The position numbers were made by a program, and so were the translations under genes. Shown here piece after piece: positions 38,601 through 50,600 of a DNA stretch of 64,000 bases (positions are counted from its first letter, which is position 1; each line of letters starts with the position of its first letter). Origin of the DNA: Owenia fusiformis (Eukaryota > Annelida > Polychaeta > Sabellida > Oweniidae); assembly GCA_903813345.2 (NCBI GenBank), contig CAIIXF020000006.1, forward strand, positions 496,001 through 560,000, written 5' to 3'. Under the pieces are notes generated by a model, which was not told the origin of the DNA, ran no database searches, and worked only from the letters and a program-made list of their open reading frames with translations.

Positions 38601-41600
38601 TACAGAGAGGTCCATCAATAAATAGAAAAGATTTGGCTCTTTTGAAAATTGTTCATTGTAGAGAGGCATTCCTTGCAGAAAGGTATTCGATAGAACAGGT
38701 TTTATTGTAGTATTAACACATTTATGTGATGTTCTCGAAGAATTTTTCTGGGTTCCATTGTCTCATCCTTGTGAATGGGTAATATCCAGATTACACAGCC
38801 CATCTGTTTGCATGTGGTATCAAAGATGGAACTAACTTTGAAATGCCTGTAACCCCTAGTTTTAAAACAGTAAACAAGATGATTGTACGATGGGACTAGA
38901 AGTTATAAATCTGCCGTCTGAAAACAAAATTAGTATCATGATGAAACATGAAATGGACATGCATGAATATATCAATACATGCATGAGATTAAGTGTCTGA
39001 ATTTGTTTTTAGTGTTCTTATATTTTGCCATCTTATAAACTGTTGTCTCATCTTGTTGTCATCATCCATGAATCTGCGTCCTTAATGGCTTAGCACCTTC
39101 TAGGCACCCTAAATCAATGAACGTTTTTAAATTGGTTAACTGGTACATAGTTGTAGACTTTTCCGGTTACCTAAACAAAGAATACATTGAAAATTGATAA
39201 ATATTCTGCAATCTGATTGGTTAACAGACTAAGCAAGATTATGTAATATCAAATCCCTTCCCATTAGATATAATTACTCAATTCCCTCAAAATTAGATAT
39301 TAGAGGTTATTTTTGTATAATGCAGTGCGATATACATGTACATGTAGTTATAGCCTAGTTTGGTATTCTGTGTTTAGTGGAGGACCTAAAAATAGTCACG
39401 TTGATTAAACATGAGATTTTGTTAATAACAACTGCATACTAACTATAACATGTTATTATTAAATTTAATGTGATTATAAATAAAAAAAATGTGTGCAGTA
39501 TACAAATAATAACAGCATTTATGAATAATGTTTCTAAAATTTGCTTTAGTAGTGTTTCTAAACATGGTTAATATTATGTATGACAAAGCCTGACTATGTA
39601 TTTTATCATCAATTAAAGCAAGTATCAATTAAAATTAGGGTAACATTAACTCATACAATAATGAATAAACAGAATCATAACAAATAAACATTCATGCACA
39701 TCTATGAAATGCTTCATTTAATAAGTAGTCAGCTTCAATAATTGGACGATGTAAGTCACAGATACATTTAAAGCAAAACAATAAGAAATGAACAAATAGA
39801 ACTTCAAATAGAATATTTATACAAATAGCACCGTTTATACGATTCAAACACACATACATGTATTGGACACATAGATATGTAAATCAGACTTCCAGAAGAC
39901 CTTCAATTTCTGATGAATATACTATATTTCAAAAGTTGTATTTATGCTCAAATTTAGTTTCTGTCCATGTCTCTTTGGAAGTTTTCTAAAAATTATTTTT
40001 ACTTACTACCCATACAAAAATATGAAGATTTGTAGGTATGCATCAATATATTTAATTGATTTTGACACCAATGCATCAAAAATTAAAGTTTATCCTGTAC
40101 AAAAACATGAAATAAATTTTAAATGACCACTGTCCAGAGAAATCTGATGAGCACTCTTGACATTTTTTGGCTAGGATAAGATTTATAGAGTAACATATAA
40201 GATGAAATATGGAACCCAAAATAGATGTTATATCCTAATTTATCTGAGAAATATTCTTCTTTCAAGATAATCTCCAAAATATTCATCCATATTTGAGCTC
40301 AATTCTGCACCTTAAATGTATTACTGAAACTCATTACAATAAAACCTGTACAAAATTAAGTCTGCATGGGCCAGCAAAATGGTCAGAAACACAGGTTTTA
40401 CTGTAGATAAATATAGCATATATAATAGGAAGATACAATTCCAAGACAGGAAAGATGAACATAGAAATACAGCAACGACACCATCATCTAACATCCAGAT
40501 AACACCCTAGGTGTAATACAAGGTAGCCTCTTATACTTACATCTTTACGAGTGAACTGAAATAGTATATCATAAAATAAGGGCGAGAAAAATGTGAATTG
40601 TCATAAAATAGCCATACTACCCCTATACAGCTATTGCGAATTATACAAAGTCTACATGCGATGTGGATACAATAAAGGGCAGATTTGGATAATTCACAAT
40701 ATCAATTTTGAGTGATGTAATAAAAGAATGCATAGCTATTTTAACTATTTTTATCACCCCAGCATATGACTAATTGGATGTGCATTTCATGTAATAGTAC
40801 ATTCATTTCTATCTGATTCAAAGTATTTTACCACTTAATCAGAATTATACACCTCATTTGAATGTATTTATGAGAGCCTGTAACCATGGGCTTTCAATTA
40901 AAAAGCCCATGCTGTAACAAATACACTTCATGTAATCTTGAAATCTAATCATGATATAAACATATTGAGAAAGTGGTTGGTTTGAAAAAAGGACTTGGAG
41001 GAAAATTGCCTCTTTTAAAAAATGATAATAAATATTACACTAAAAGTTTTACCTCAGAAATGAACGGTAGAGACTATGTACTTACATTTTCCCATGTGAC
41101 ATTTGGCATTGGGCTGCCAGTGTAAGGGACGCTGATCTGGAAAGGCTGGCCAGCAATTGCGATGATGTCCTTCCCATTCCAGTCTCTCCCAACCTTAGGT
41201 GCAGCTGAAGAATCACAAAGACAGGTATAAATTATAGGGAACCAAAAGAAAATAATCTGACATGCTCAACACAGTACATGATTATCTATTTGTTGTTTTT
41301 ATTTTTAATTGGTACAGTTTACACAATATGTACATTAATAACAAAATGGCTGTCATTGTTGAGGAGTTGGTTGGGTAATTGCGATAAACACAACGCAAAA
41401 TATTACCAGGACATTCAAAGAGATTCATTTAGGGATTATTTAATTCAAAGGGAACCATCTGGACCTACACTACCCGTAAAATATCAAGATTCAGTAATTT
41501 AAACATGTAATGTAAGTCTAAATAGTTCCCTTTGTATCATTGTGACACTTCTAAAAAACTTTAAGAACATGATTAACTTACATGGAGGTGGTTGTGCCTT

Positions 41601-44600
41601 GATTCTCCCAGAATCGTCACTCCAGTCACCAGGACCTGCCTTGTTTACGGCAGCTACTCTAAATTCATACTCGTGACCTTCAATCAAGTTCGGTACTGTG
41701 ATCTCTGGGTCAAGAATTGGTGACACGGTAGCTCTAAAAATGAATTATTTTATCAGATTTGAATTAAAGTGAGCAGAATTTACTTTTTCATACTCTACAT
41801 GTACACATACCAGTAAACATTTTCATATGATTTGCAGTTATTTGTCAGTTTTCTGAAAATTTCTGAATATTTTCAAAGCAAAGTAGGACTAAAGAATAAA
41901 TAATAGCATTGTATATATGCACATAATGTACATTATCTAATGTATTCTCTTCTTACCTAAACTAGTCCTTATTGTTAGCTATACATAAAGCAGAATTTGT
42001 CAAATTTTTCAAACTGAACATTACATCATTTTATTGCACTTGATATGTAATCATATTAGCTGAGCTGAGGAAACTTAAAGCAGACAGTAAAATGTACATG
42101 TTTTACTGCACATATAACCATGGGCATTCAATAGAAGAAGTACATAAAAGAAGAACTGTACATGTAAGCAAGAGCTATGTACAGTACATAGAGTTTGCTA
42201 CAAGAAAAGTATATTAAGATATGATAGTTAGCAAAGCACCAAGCAATAGGAAATTTCAGCAGCAGTCTAATATTAAATGCATTATATGATCATTATACAA
42301 TGTCATTCTTCCGATTGCAGGGCTCTAAGATTCAGAGCATCACTTTATAGGGAGAAACAAATTATTGGGCCCTGTTTGTTTGGATAATGCCCAATGTACA
42401 ATGTACAGGATATCAAAATATTAAGTTAAGCAAAGCATTATCAAGTGATGAGGATCATGGTATTCTGGCTTTATATTTTTTTTAAATTTTGTAATCAAAA
42501 TCTGATTTTTACCAGAGCAAATCTCATACATGTTCTTGAAGGGTCATGTTTTCAAAATGTGTTTCAAGTGCAAAATGATTTTAATAAAAATGGAGCCCTT
42601 ACTGATGCTATAACAACAATAATAGCTAAATCTTATTGTTGCAATGTCCCATTTGGCTTAATTCTTGTAGATGTTTCTTGAACCTTAAATTACCAGACGA
42701 TCATGAACACCTTAGAGTTACACCCCCTCCATAAATCTGGCAATCATAAATCCCATTGGATATATGTTAAAACCTGTGTATGTCTGGATCTTAATTTTGT
42801 TCCTTAATGATTATAAGCCTTTGAAAGTGCTAGATGAATTTGCTAAAATCATGAACAAACTTTTACATATGGCCCAAAAGGAGGTGTCCAGTTGCCAAAC
42901 TTATGTAAGAGGTTGTATGTTAATTATAGATGATAACAGCTAGCAAATGAGTTTAAGTAAGCGGAGATTAACCCATTAGTCGATATTAATCTATATCAAT
43001 TTATATTAATCTATATTAATCCATACCTATATCTGGATTGGGGGCCAACCCTGGTAAACAAACCAAACACTAATATACCACATATAAACAAATAAAATAT
43101 GATCTAAATGGAAAAGGCAATGGCTTGAGATCCAACATTTACAACATTGTTTCAGAATTTGTACCCAATATTTACATTTACATGTACAACATAAAAAAAT
43201 ATTGAGGTACAACGGTTGTGTTCAGAAAATATTTTTTGTGTATGCAGTATATGTATATATATTTGGATCACTAGCTAATTTGAATAATTTACAGTGGTAC
43301 TTAAACAATGGTACATGGGACAAATTCTGGGGAAAAGTATGAAGGGATTCTCACACTAATGAATTAATAGGAATGTTTTTGACTCAAGCTGACTTCCATT
43401 ATAATTTAGACATATTATTTTCATTTTAATCAAATGACGCAAAATTAGATGTCTATATCTGAGTCAGTTTAAGGCATCTGTCCTAGGATAAGTTACTACT
43501 GTTCAAATTAGTGATACTACTGTACTTCAATATCACAATCCAAAACAAAATGACAAAATAAGGATGCCTTAATCCAAACTTAATATCTTTAGTATAACAA
43601 GTGTAGTTGGGTATCAGTGTACAAATGATATAATTAATACACAAATTCATGTAACACACTATGGGTGTAAAACAAGGCATGTGTTTCAAATTAAACTAGT
43701 TCAAAATGTATGTCCTTACTTTGTCCAGCCACGCTTATCGCCCTTTTCACGTTTCTCAACAACGTATCCAGTAATGGGGGAGCCACCGTCACTGCGGGGA
43801 GGATCCCAGCGAAGTGATATAGAATCGGGTGTGGTCCCTTTACATTCTGGTTTACCAGGTGCGCCTGGAGGATCTAAAAGTAAAATATTTACTCAAGATA
43901 AAAATCTGTTCAACAAGTTTTTTCTTGACTGATTTCACTTTATAAACAAGTAAATATTTTTTAACATAATTCTCTTTAGATTGAAGGCAATTAGTGTTGA
44001 CTGAACTAGTCGCTGATATTCCCTTGTTACAGATTTCCTAGTATAGCATTCAACTTTTAAAATCAAGGCCTGTCATATAGATATCAAACATTCTGGTAAA
44101 AATTGCATACTTTTCAATACATGCTTTCCTGATTACTAACTTTCTCTGGACCACCTGCTGAAAGTGTTTAAATGTTGTACTCTGCTTAAAAAATACAGTA
44201 TATGTCATGTATCTCATATACAACATGTGATGGAGGACGACAATTAACTGTAATTCTTCGCAAATACTCACCATAAGGTGGTTTACACATAACAGAGGTG
44301 TCAGTCTGTAGGGGTTCACCTATACCATACTCATTCTCAGCCATCACTCTGAAGTCATACTCTGTACCCTCAACCAAGTTCTTCACAGGGGCACTGGTTC
44401 CCTTCGCAAACGCTGTCACCTGAGATTATCATAATTGTTGTGATTTATTTCTATCCGAGAAAAAAACATTGAACTTAACGTACTAGATTATTTTAACACA
44501 TCAAATCATGTTCGAAAAAATTATCTTAATGATGGAAATAAAAAGCATAATTTTAGTTACCTTGGTCCATCTATCTGAGTTCTTGGGCTTCTTTTCAACA

Positions 44601-47600
44601 ATGTAATTTGTCACTTTGCCACCTCCATCATCCTTGGGTGGTTTCCATGACAACGTGCATGAGTCTGCATTCATATCTTCCACATTGAGAGGACCTTGTG
44701 GGGCCCCTGGGGCATCTACATATACACATAGACAGTCATATAACACTCATACAATTCACCATGTACTTAGTGGGCTTTGAAGGGATATTACTTTTTTAAA
44801 TCTATTTTATTTATCTTTTTCTAATTCCTTTCCTTCAGAGAACACAAACATGTATATCAAATATCTTTCTCAACATTCTTGTTTAAAATGCACAGGAGGT
44901 ACTTACCCAGAACATTGACTTGGACCTCTGCTGTGCCTTCTCCTGATGCATTCTTGAGCTTTACTTTGTATGGTCCCGTATCACCTCTCTTGGCCTTGGT
45001 AACTTTGAGGATAGCCTTGTCATCAGTTACCTGAAACAGTTTGTATATTGTTTGTTATTTGTTTGTATATTGATTGTTATTTCTTTTTATATTAATTGTT
45101 TGTTATTTGATTGTTATCTGTTTGTATATTATTTCTTATTTGTTTGAATATGGTTTGGAATTTGTTTGTATATTGATTGTTATTTGTTTGTATATTGTTT
45201 GTTATTTGTTTATATATTGTTTGTTATTTGTTTGTATATTAATTGTTTGTTATTTGATTGTTATCTGTTTGTATATTATTTCTTATTTGTTTGAATATGG
45301 TTTGGAATTTGTTTGTATATTGATTGTTATTTGTTTGTATATTGTTTGTTATTTGTTTATATATTGTTTGTTATTTGTTTGTATATTAATTGTTTGTTAT
45401 TTGATTGTTATCTGTTTGTATATTATTTCTTATTTGTTTGAATATGGTTTGGAATTTGTTTCCATTTGATCACCCCTTTAGACAAATTCTGAATTATATT
45501 CTGTTGTATCACTTGTCCAAACACCTTCTAGAGAACTTCTTAATCTACTAACCTCAATCTTTTCCCTTGGGGATTCCTTAACAGGTTCTCCATTCCTGGT
45601 CCATTCAGATGTAGGTTTAGGGAAACCTTTATGTGGCATCTCAATCTTGAAGTCTTGGCCAGCACGTACCGTGATCTCCTTAGGCAAGTTACTGGTGTCT
45701 ATTTCAGGTCTCTCTACGAATATATGTTAAAAGCTCTCTTTGAACACATTTTTAAAACTCTTATCTGTAAAACTTAATTTAAAACTACAGGTATATCATA
45801 GCCTCATTAAGTACAGTGGTCACAACAGACTGAGATGACAGTGGGCCAGACTATAGTTCTTTTTAAATGGGCGATGTAACCAAAAGGAATTTCAAATAAC
45901 AAGTTTTTCTTTAAAAAACAATTACATACACAAACTCTTATTTAAGCCCTTAATACTAATTTAACATGCGTTAGTGACGAATTGGCTGGCTGGTTGAATG
46001 ACAATAAGATAGATATGACATATATCACGATAATGATCATGATCACAATAACGATCACATCATCATCATGACGACTATATCCCACCAATAGAGTGACAAA
46101 AAGTTGGAGACTATAACACTTGTGTTGGTGAGATAAAAATTGTACGTGTTTTCTTACCTGGTTGATTCTCAGCAATGACAGGTTTAGTTGGTCTACTGGG
46201 ATCACCAGGTCCAAGTTTGTTAATAGCAGCAACCCTGAACTGGTATTCCTCACCCTCCTTCAGTCTGGGAACTGTTGCGGTGAGTTCATCTGCTGGCACC
46301 TTAAATTAGATATTAATCATATATAATCATATAATTCAGATGTTAATTAGATATAACTTTCTATGCACTTAAGAGGCTCTCATAAGACACTTAATAGGCT
46401 CTCATAAGGCACTCAATAGGCTCTCATAAGAATGGTTCTCATAAGGAACTCAATAGCCTCTCACAAGGCACTCAATAGGCTCTAACAAGGAACTCAATAG
46501 GTTCTCATAAGGCACTTATAAGGCTCTCATAAGGCACTCAATAGGCTCTCATAAGGCATTCAATAGGCTCAAGCAAGGCACTCAATAGGCTCTCATAAGG
46601 CACTTAATAGGCTCTTATAAGGCACTCAATAGGCTCTCATAAGCCACTCAATAGGCTCTCATAAGGCACTCAATAGGCTCTAATAAGCCACTCAATAGGC
46701 TCTCATAAGGCACTCAATAGGCTCAAACAAGGCACTCAATAGGCTCTCATAAGGCGTTTGATTGGCTCTTATAAGGCACTCAATAGGTTTTCATAAGCCG
46801 CTCAATAGGCTCTCAAAAGGCACTCAATAGGCCATCATAAGGTACTCAATACAGGTAGGATCTCATAAGACACTCAATAGGCTCTTATAAGGTACTCAAT
46901 AGGCTTTCATAAGCCACTTAAAAGGTTCTTATAAGGCACTAAATAGGCAGGCACCTGTGTATAAAGAGATAATCAAGGATTTGGTTCAGTTATTTTTCAA
47001 GAGTTAATGAAAGGAAGAGATTTGATAGACATTAATTTTCAGCATGTCAACTCTCTCAAAGGCTCCAGTCCAGCTGTATCTGTCTGTCAACAAACATCTT
47101 AAATGATTTTCAACATAAAGAGCAACTGCTAAGGATTAATAATTAAAAGGTAATTAATCAATATTAGAAAAAAACACTTGTGAAACTTGCCAGAGGTCCT
47201 CAGCTGTTAACACCCTGGCAAAAGGGAGAATAACAAAAATTCTCAATTCAATTCAAATAGTCCCCTAATTTCAGTATATATACAATTTTGATATAGTGGT
47301 TTATAAGGTTAACTCTGCTCAAGTCCTTAAGATTTAAGAAATAATATCTCTCAGTCAATCGCGATTGCTGAAATTGAATAGGTTTTGAATTTTTCTGCAA
47401 GGATGACTTAGAAAGAAGAGAAAAATAAATGCAGACATTAATTGCAAATAAGTGAAAACAGCTTTATGATTCAATATGGTTTTCTTGCATCTATCAACGG
47501 CTCGTTGGTCTAGGGGTATGATTCTCGCTTTGGGTGCGAGAGGTCCCGGGTTCAAATCCCGGACGAGCCCTTACTTTTTAAAACCACAATCATTCATTTT

Positions 47601-50600
47601 ATTTGCAACCTCTTAATAATTGTTCATACATAATCATGTTCTTATACACCATAAATGGCTATGGGTATGATTCTCACTTTGGGTGCCAAAGGTCCCAAGT
47701 TCAAATCCCTGACGAGCCCTTAATGTTACTTTTTTAAACAACAATCATTCATTCTATTTGTGTCCTATTAATAATTGTTCATCCATAATCATTTTCGACT
47801 GCCAATAACTGGCTCGTTGGTCTAAGGGTATGATTCTCGCTTAGGGTGCGAGAGGTCCCGGGTTCAAATCCCGGACGAGCCCTTAATGTTACTTTTTTAA
47901 ACAACAATCATTCATTCTATTTGTGTCCTATTAATAATTGTTCATCCATTAGCATTTTATTACAAACAATAACTGGCTCGTTGGTCTAGGGGTATGATTC
48001 TCGCTTAGGGTGCGAGAGGTCCCGGGTTCAAATCCCGGACGAGCCCTTAATGTTACTTTTTTAAACAACAATCATTCATTCTATTTGTGTCCTATTCATA
48101 ATTGTTGATGCATTAGCATTTTCTCACAAACAATAACTGGCTCGTTGGTCTAGGGGTATGATTCTCGCTTTGGGTGCGAGAGGTCCCGGGTTCAAATCCA
48201 GGACAAGCCCTTAATGTTACTTTTTTTAAACAACAATCATTCATTCTATTTGTGTCCTATTAATAATTGTTCATTCATTAGCATTTTCTCACAAACAATA
48301 ACTGGCTCGTTGGTCTAGGGGTATGATTCTCGCTTTGGGTGTGAGAGGTCCCGGGTTCAAATCCCGGACGAGCCCTTAATGTTACTTTTTTAAACAACAA
48401 TCATTCATTCTATTTGTGTCCTATTCATAACTGTTTAGCCATTAGCATTTTCTCACAAAATAACTGGCTTGTTGGTCTAGGGGTATGATTCTCGCTTTGG
48501 GTGCCAAAGGTCCCAAGTTCAAATCCCTGACGAGCCCTTAATGTTATTTTTCTAAACAACAATCATTCATTCTATTTGTGTCCTATTAATAATTGTTCAT
48601 CCATAATCATTTTCGACCGTCAATAACTGGCTCGTTGCTCTAGGGGTATGATTCACGCTTAGGGTGCGAGAGGTCCCGGGTTCAAATCCCGGACGAGCCC
48701 TTAATGTAACTTTTTTAAACAACAATCATTCATTCTATTTGTGTCCTATTCATAATTGTTGATGCATTAGCATTTTCTCACAAACAATAACTGGCTCGTT
48801 GGTCTAGGGGTATGATTCTCGCTTTGGGTGCGAGAGGTCCCGGGTTCAAATCCCGGACGAGCCCTTAATGTTACTTTTTTAAACAACAATCATTCATTCT
48901 ATTTGTGTCCTATAAATAATTGTTCATACATAATCAAGTTTTTATACACAATAAATGGCTATGGGTATGATTCTCGCTTTGGGTGCCAAAGGTCCTAAGT
49001 TCAAATCCCTGACGAGCCCTTAATGTTACTTTTTTAAACAACAATCATTCATTCTATTTGTGTCCTATTCATAATTGTTCATCCATAATCATATTTATGT
49101 GCACAATAACTGGCTCGTTGGTCTAGGGGTATGATTCTCGCTTAGGGTGCAAAGGTCCCGGGTTCAATTCCCGGACGAGCCCTTAATGTTACTTTTTTAA
49201 ACAACAATCATTCATTCTATTTGTGTCCTATTAATAATTGTTAATCCATAATCATATTCATGTGCACAATGACTGGCTCGTTGGTCTAGGGGTATGATTC
49301 TCGCTTAGGGTGCGAGAGGTCCCGGGTCCAATTCCCGGACGAGCCCTTAATGTTACTTTTTTAAACAACAATCATTCATTCTATTTGTGTCCTATTAATA
49401 ATTGCTCATCCATTATCATTTTCTCATAAACAATAACTGGCGTTGGTCTAGTGGTATGATTCTCGCTTAGGGTGCGAGAGGTCCCGGGTTCAAATCCCGG
49501 ACGAGCCCTTACTTTTTAAAACCAATTAATAACTGTTCACAATAACTGGCTCGTTGGTCTAGGGGTATGATTCTCGCTTAGGGTGTGAGAGGTCCCGGGT
49601 TCAAATCCCAGACGACCCCTTACTTTTTAAAACCAATTAATAATTGTTCACAATAACTGGCTCGTTGGTCTAGGGGTATGATTCTCACTTAGGGTGCGAG
49701 AGGTCCCGGATTCAAATCCCGGACGAACCCTTACTTTTTAAAACCAATAAATAATTGTTCACAATAACTGGCTCGTTGGTCTAGGGGTATGATTCTAGCT
49801 CTGGGTGCAGAGGTCCCCGGACAAGCCCATATTCTTTTGTATATATTGAAAGACAGCATAAATAAATCTAAGAGGCACCTTGGTCTCGTGGCATGATAAT
49901 TTAACAGATACCTATTTTTGGTATTAGTTCAACAAATTCACATTGCTCTAGGGGTTTCATTTATTATATTCTAATGAAAATGAAATTGAATGAAGCAAAC
50001 TTGAGAATCAGATATTTACCTCAACAGCTGGTTCCCATTCTCCATCCTTCTGTTTCTTCTCCACCTGGTACCCTAAGATCTTACTGCCTCCATCATCTTT
50101 AGGCTTCTCCCAGGAGAGCTTAGCATCTTTCTTGGTGAGTTTATCAATGTTTGGAGTGCTTGGTGCACCAGCAGCAACTGAAGTTATTTTCAATGTCGTT
50201 AATATGGTATATGGGCAAGAAGTCATTTTCAATGTTGTTAATATGGTATATGGGCAAGAAGTCATTTTCAATGTCGTTAATATGGTATATGGGCAAGAAG
50301 TCATTTTCAATGTCGTTAATATGGTATATGGGCAAGAAGTCATTTTCAATGTCGTTAATATGGTATATGGACAAGAAGTCATTTTCAATGTCGTTAATAT
50401 GGTATATATGGGCAAGAAGTCATTTTCAATGGGGTTAATATGGTATATGGGCAAGAAGTCATTTTCAATGTCGTTAATGTGGTATATGGGCAAGAAGTCA
50501 TTTTCAATGTCGTTAATATGGTATATGGGCAAGAAGTCATTTTCAATGTCGTTAATATGGTATATGGGCAAGAAGTCATTTTCAATGTCGTTAATATGGT

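Larger units (their letters stand above)
47499..49828. repeat. Tandem array of tRNA-Pro units (164-bp, then 109-111-bp units)
   Basis: Sixteen tRNA-Pro-like copies share the same orientation. Units of about 164 bp (tRNA plus linker TTAATGTTACTTTTTTAAAC..) run to about 49438. The last units are shortened to 109-111 bp with a simpler linker. T5-T6 runs follow the genes and fit Pol III termination. Confidence 0.9.

Noticed and set aside
45074-45469. 131-codon plus-strand frame rich in Ile, Cys, Tyr and Leu
   Set aside because: Entirely explained by the TTGTTTGTATATTG repeat.
47499-49828. Regularly spaced repeats resembling a CRISPR array
   Set aside because: The repeated 72-nt units fold as tRNA-Pro and the linkers are themselves repeated; the context is an animal gene intron.
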